64,000 nt of DNA from Plasmodiophora brassicae. Lineage: Eukaryota; Endomyxa; Phytomyxea; Plasmodiophorida; Plasmodiophoridae. The notes beneath the pieces are model-generated. The model was not told where the DNA came from and searched no databases. It was given only the letters and a program-made list of their open reading frames with translations. The DNA is taken from assembly GCA_039704465.1 (NCBI GenBank), contig JASFAU010000008.1, forward strand, positions 62,001 through 126,000, given 5' to 3'. The translations under genes were made by a program, and so were the position numbers. Shown one piece after another: positions 63,871 through 64,000 of the stretch; the first letter of the stretch is position 1, and each line of letters opens with the position of its first letter.

Positions 63871-64000
63871 GCTCTGGCGACACGATCCTCATCGTTGTTA
63901 TCCGGAGCCAGCATGCACGCGTAGTCAGCGAACTGCGGGGAGTACCCCTCAATCACGCCGGCCATAGACAGCTCCAACACCGACGTCAACAGCGGTTTGG
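63871..64000 (-). CDS. Partial open frame beyond the retroelement, possible 5' part of the FunK1-like gene
   Basis: On the minus strand the frame LTSVLELSMAGVIEGYSPQF then ADYACMLAPDNNDED is open and coding-like, runs off the window end, and stops matching where the integrase begins. It lies on the same strand as the kinase at 61.3 kb. I cannot show they belong to the same gene. Confidence 0.4.

Noticed and set aside
1..64000. tRNA or rRNA genes, CRISPR arrays, bacterial operons
   Set aside because: I looked for cloverleaf signatures, repeat-spacer arrays and Shine-Dalgarno-led operons and saw none. The window is eukaryotic nuclear DNA.

Overview
This window is nuclear DNA from a GC-rich, gene-dense, flagellated unicellular eukaryote. 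Three things show this. Most genes are interrupted by short GT-AG introns of about 50-70 bp whose splicing restores conserved proteins. AATAAA signals follow several stop codons. The gene content is eukaryotic: Integrator, FIP1, kinesin-13, OST4, ATG12 and PICOT. PACRG and a CFAP141-like gene imply a 9+2 flagellum. I cannot fix the lineage from sequence alone. A compact flagellate protist such as a plasmodiophorid rhizarian would fit, but that is a guess.

Layout. 0.3-4 kb: mitochondrial glycine decarboxylase (P-protein). 4.2-7.8 kb, minus: Integrator subunit 3. 8.0-9.6 kb, minus: a GNAT acetyltransferase and complex I subunit NDUFB2. 10-12.4 kb: a repeat-rich stretch with an 840-bp foldback and an intron-bearing partial copy of INTS3. 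12.9-18.3 kb: ZNF593/Bud20, a P-loop ATPase-like protein of unknown role, fragments of a repeat-protein gene, and an erythromycin-esterase-like protein. 20.3-22.7 kb: a RAP-domain protein with thirteen nearly identical 37-residue repeats. 24-33.7 kb: a diflavin reductase, a small membrane protein, an RNF126-like E3 ligase, an Era GTPase, OST4, PACRG and an NVL/RIX7 AAA ATPase. 34.3-35.3 kb: a decayed inverted repeat with recombinase-like coding. 36.2-44.3 kb: a hairpin-membrane protein, ATG12, a second repeat protein without RAP, kinesin-13 and a lineage-specific membrane protein. 45-47.7 kb: FIP1 and a coiled-coil protein. 48.2-50.4 kb: three tandem secreted proteins sharing Lys-Pro-Thr-Thr-Arg repeats and a C-terminal motif. 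50.6-59 kb: a small unknown protein, a MAPK-type kinase, CFAP141, MYG1, the glutaredoxin PICOT and an ankyrin/TRP-type channel. 59.9-64 kb: a FunK1-like kinase gene whose upstream side meets a frameshifted Ty3/gypsy element.

Themes. Housekeeping genes dominate and several share compartments: the mitochondrion (GLDC, NDUFB2, Era, probably the repeat proteins), RNA 3'-end formation (INTS3, FIP1), the flagellum (PACRG, CFAP141), and Fe-S/redox chemistry (PICOT, diflavin reductase). Accessory material is concentrated at 10-16 kb, 18-24 kb, 34-36 kb, 48-50 kb and 59-64 kb. The most novel-looking element is the three-gene repeat-rich secreted family. The repeat-protein higher-order array, the INTS3 partial duplication and the foldbacks are the clearest signs of recent rearrangement.
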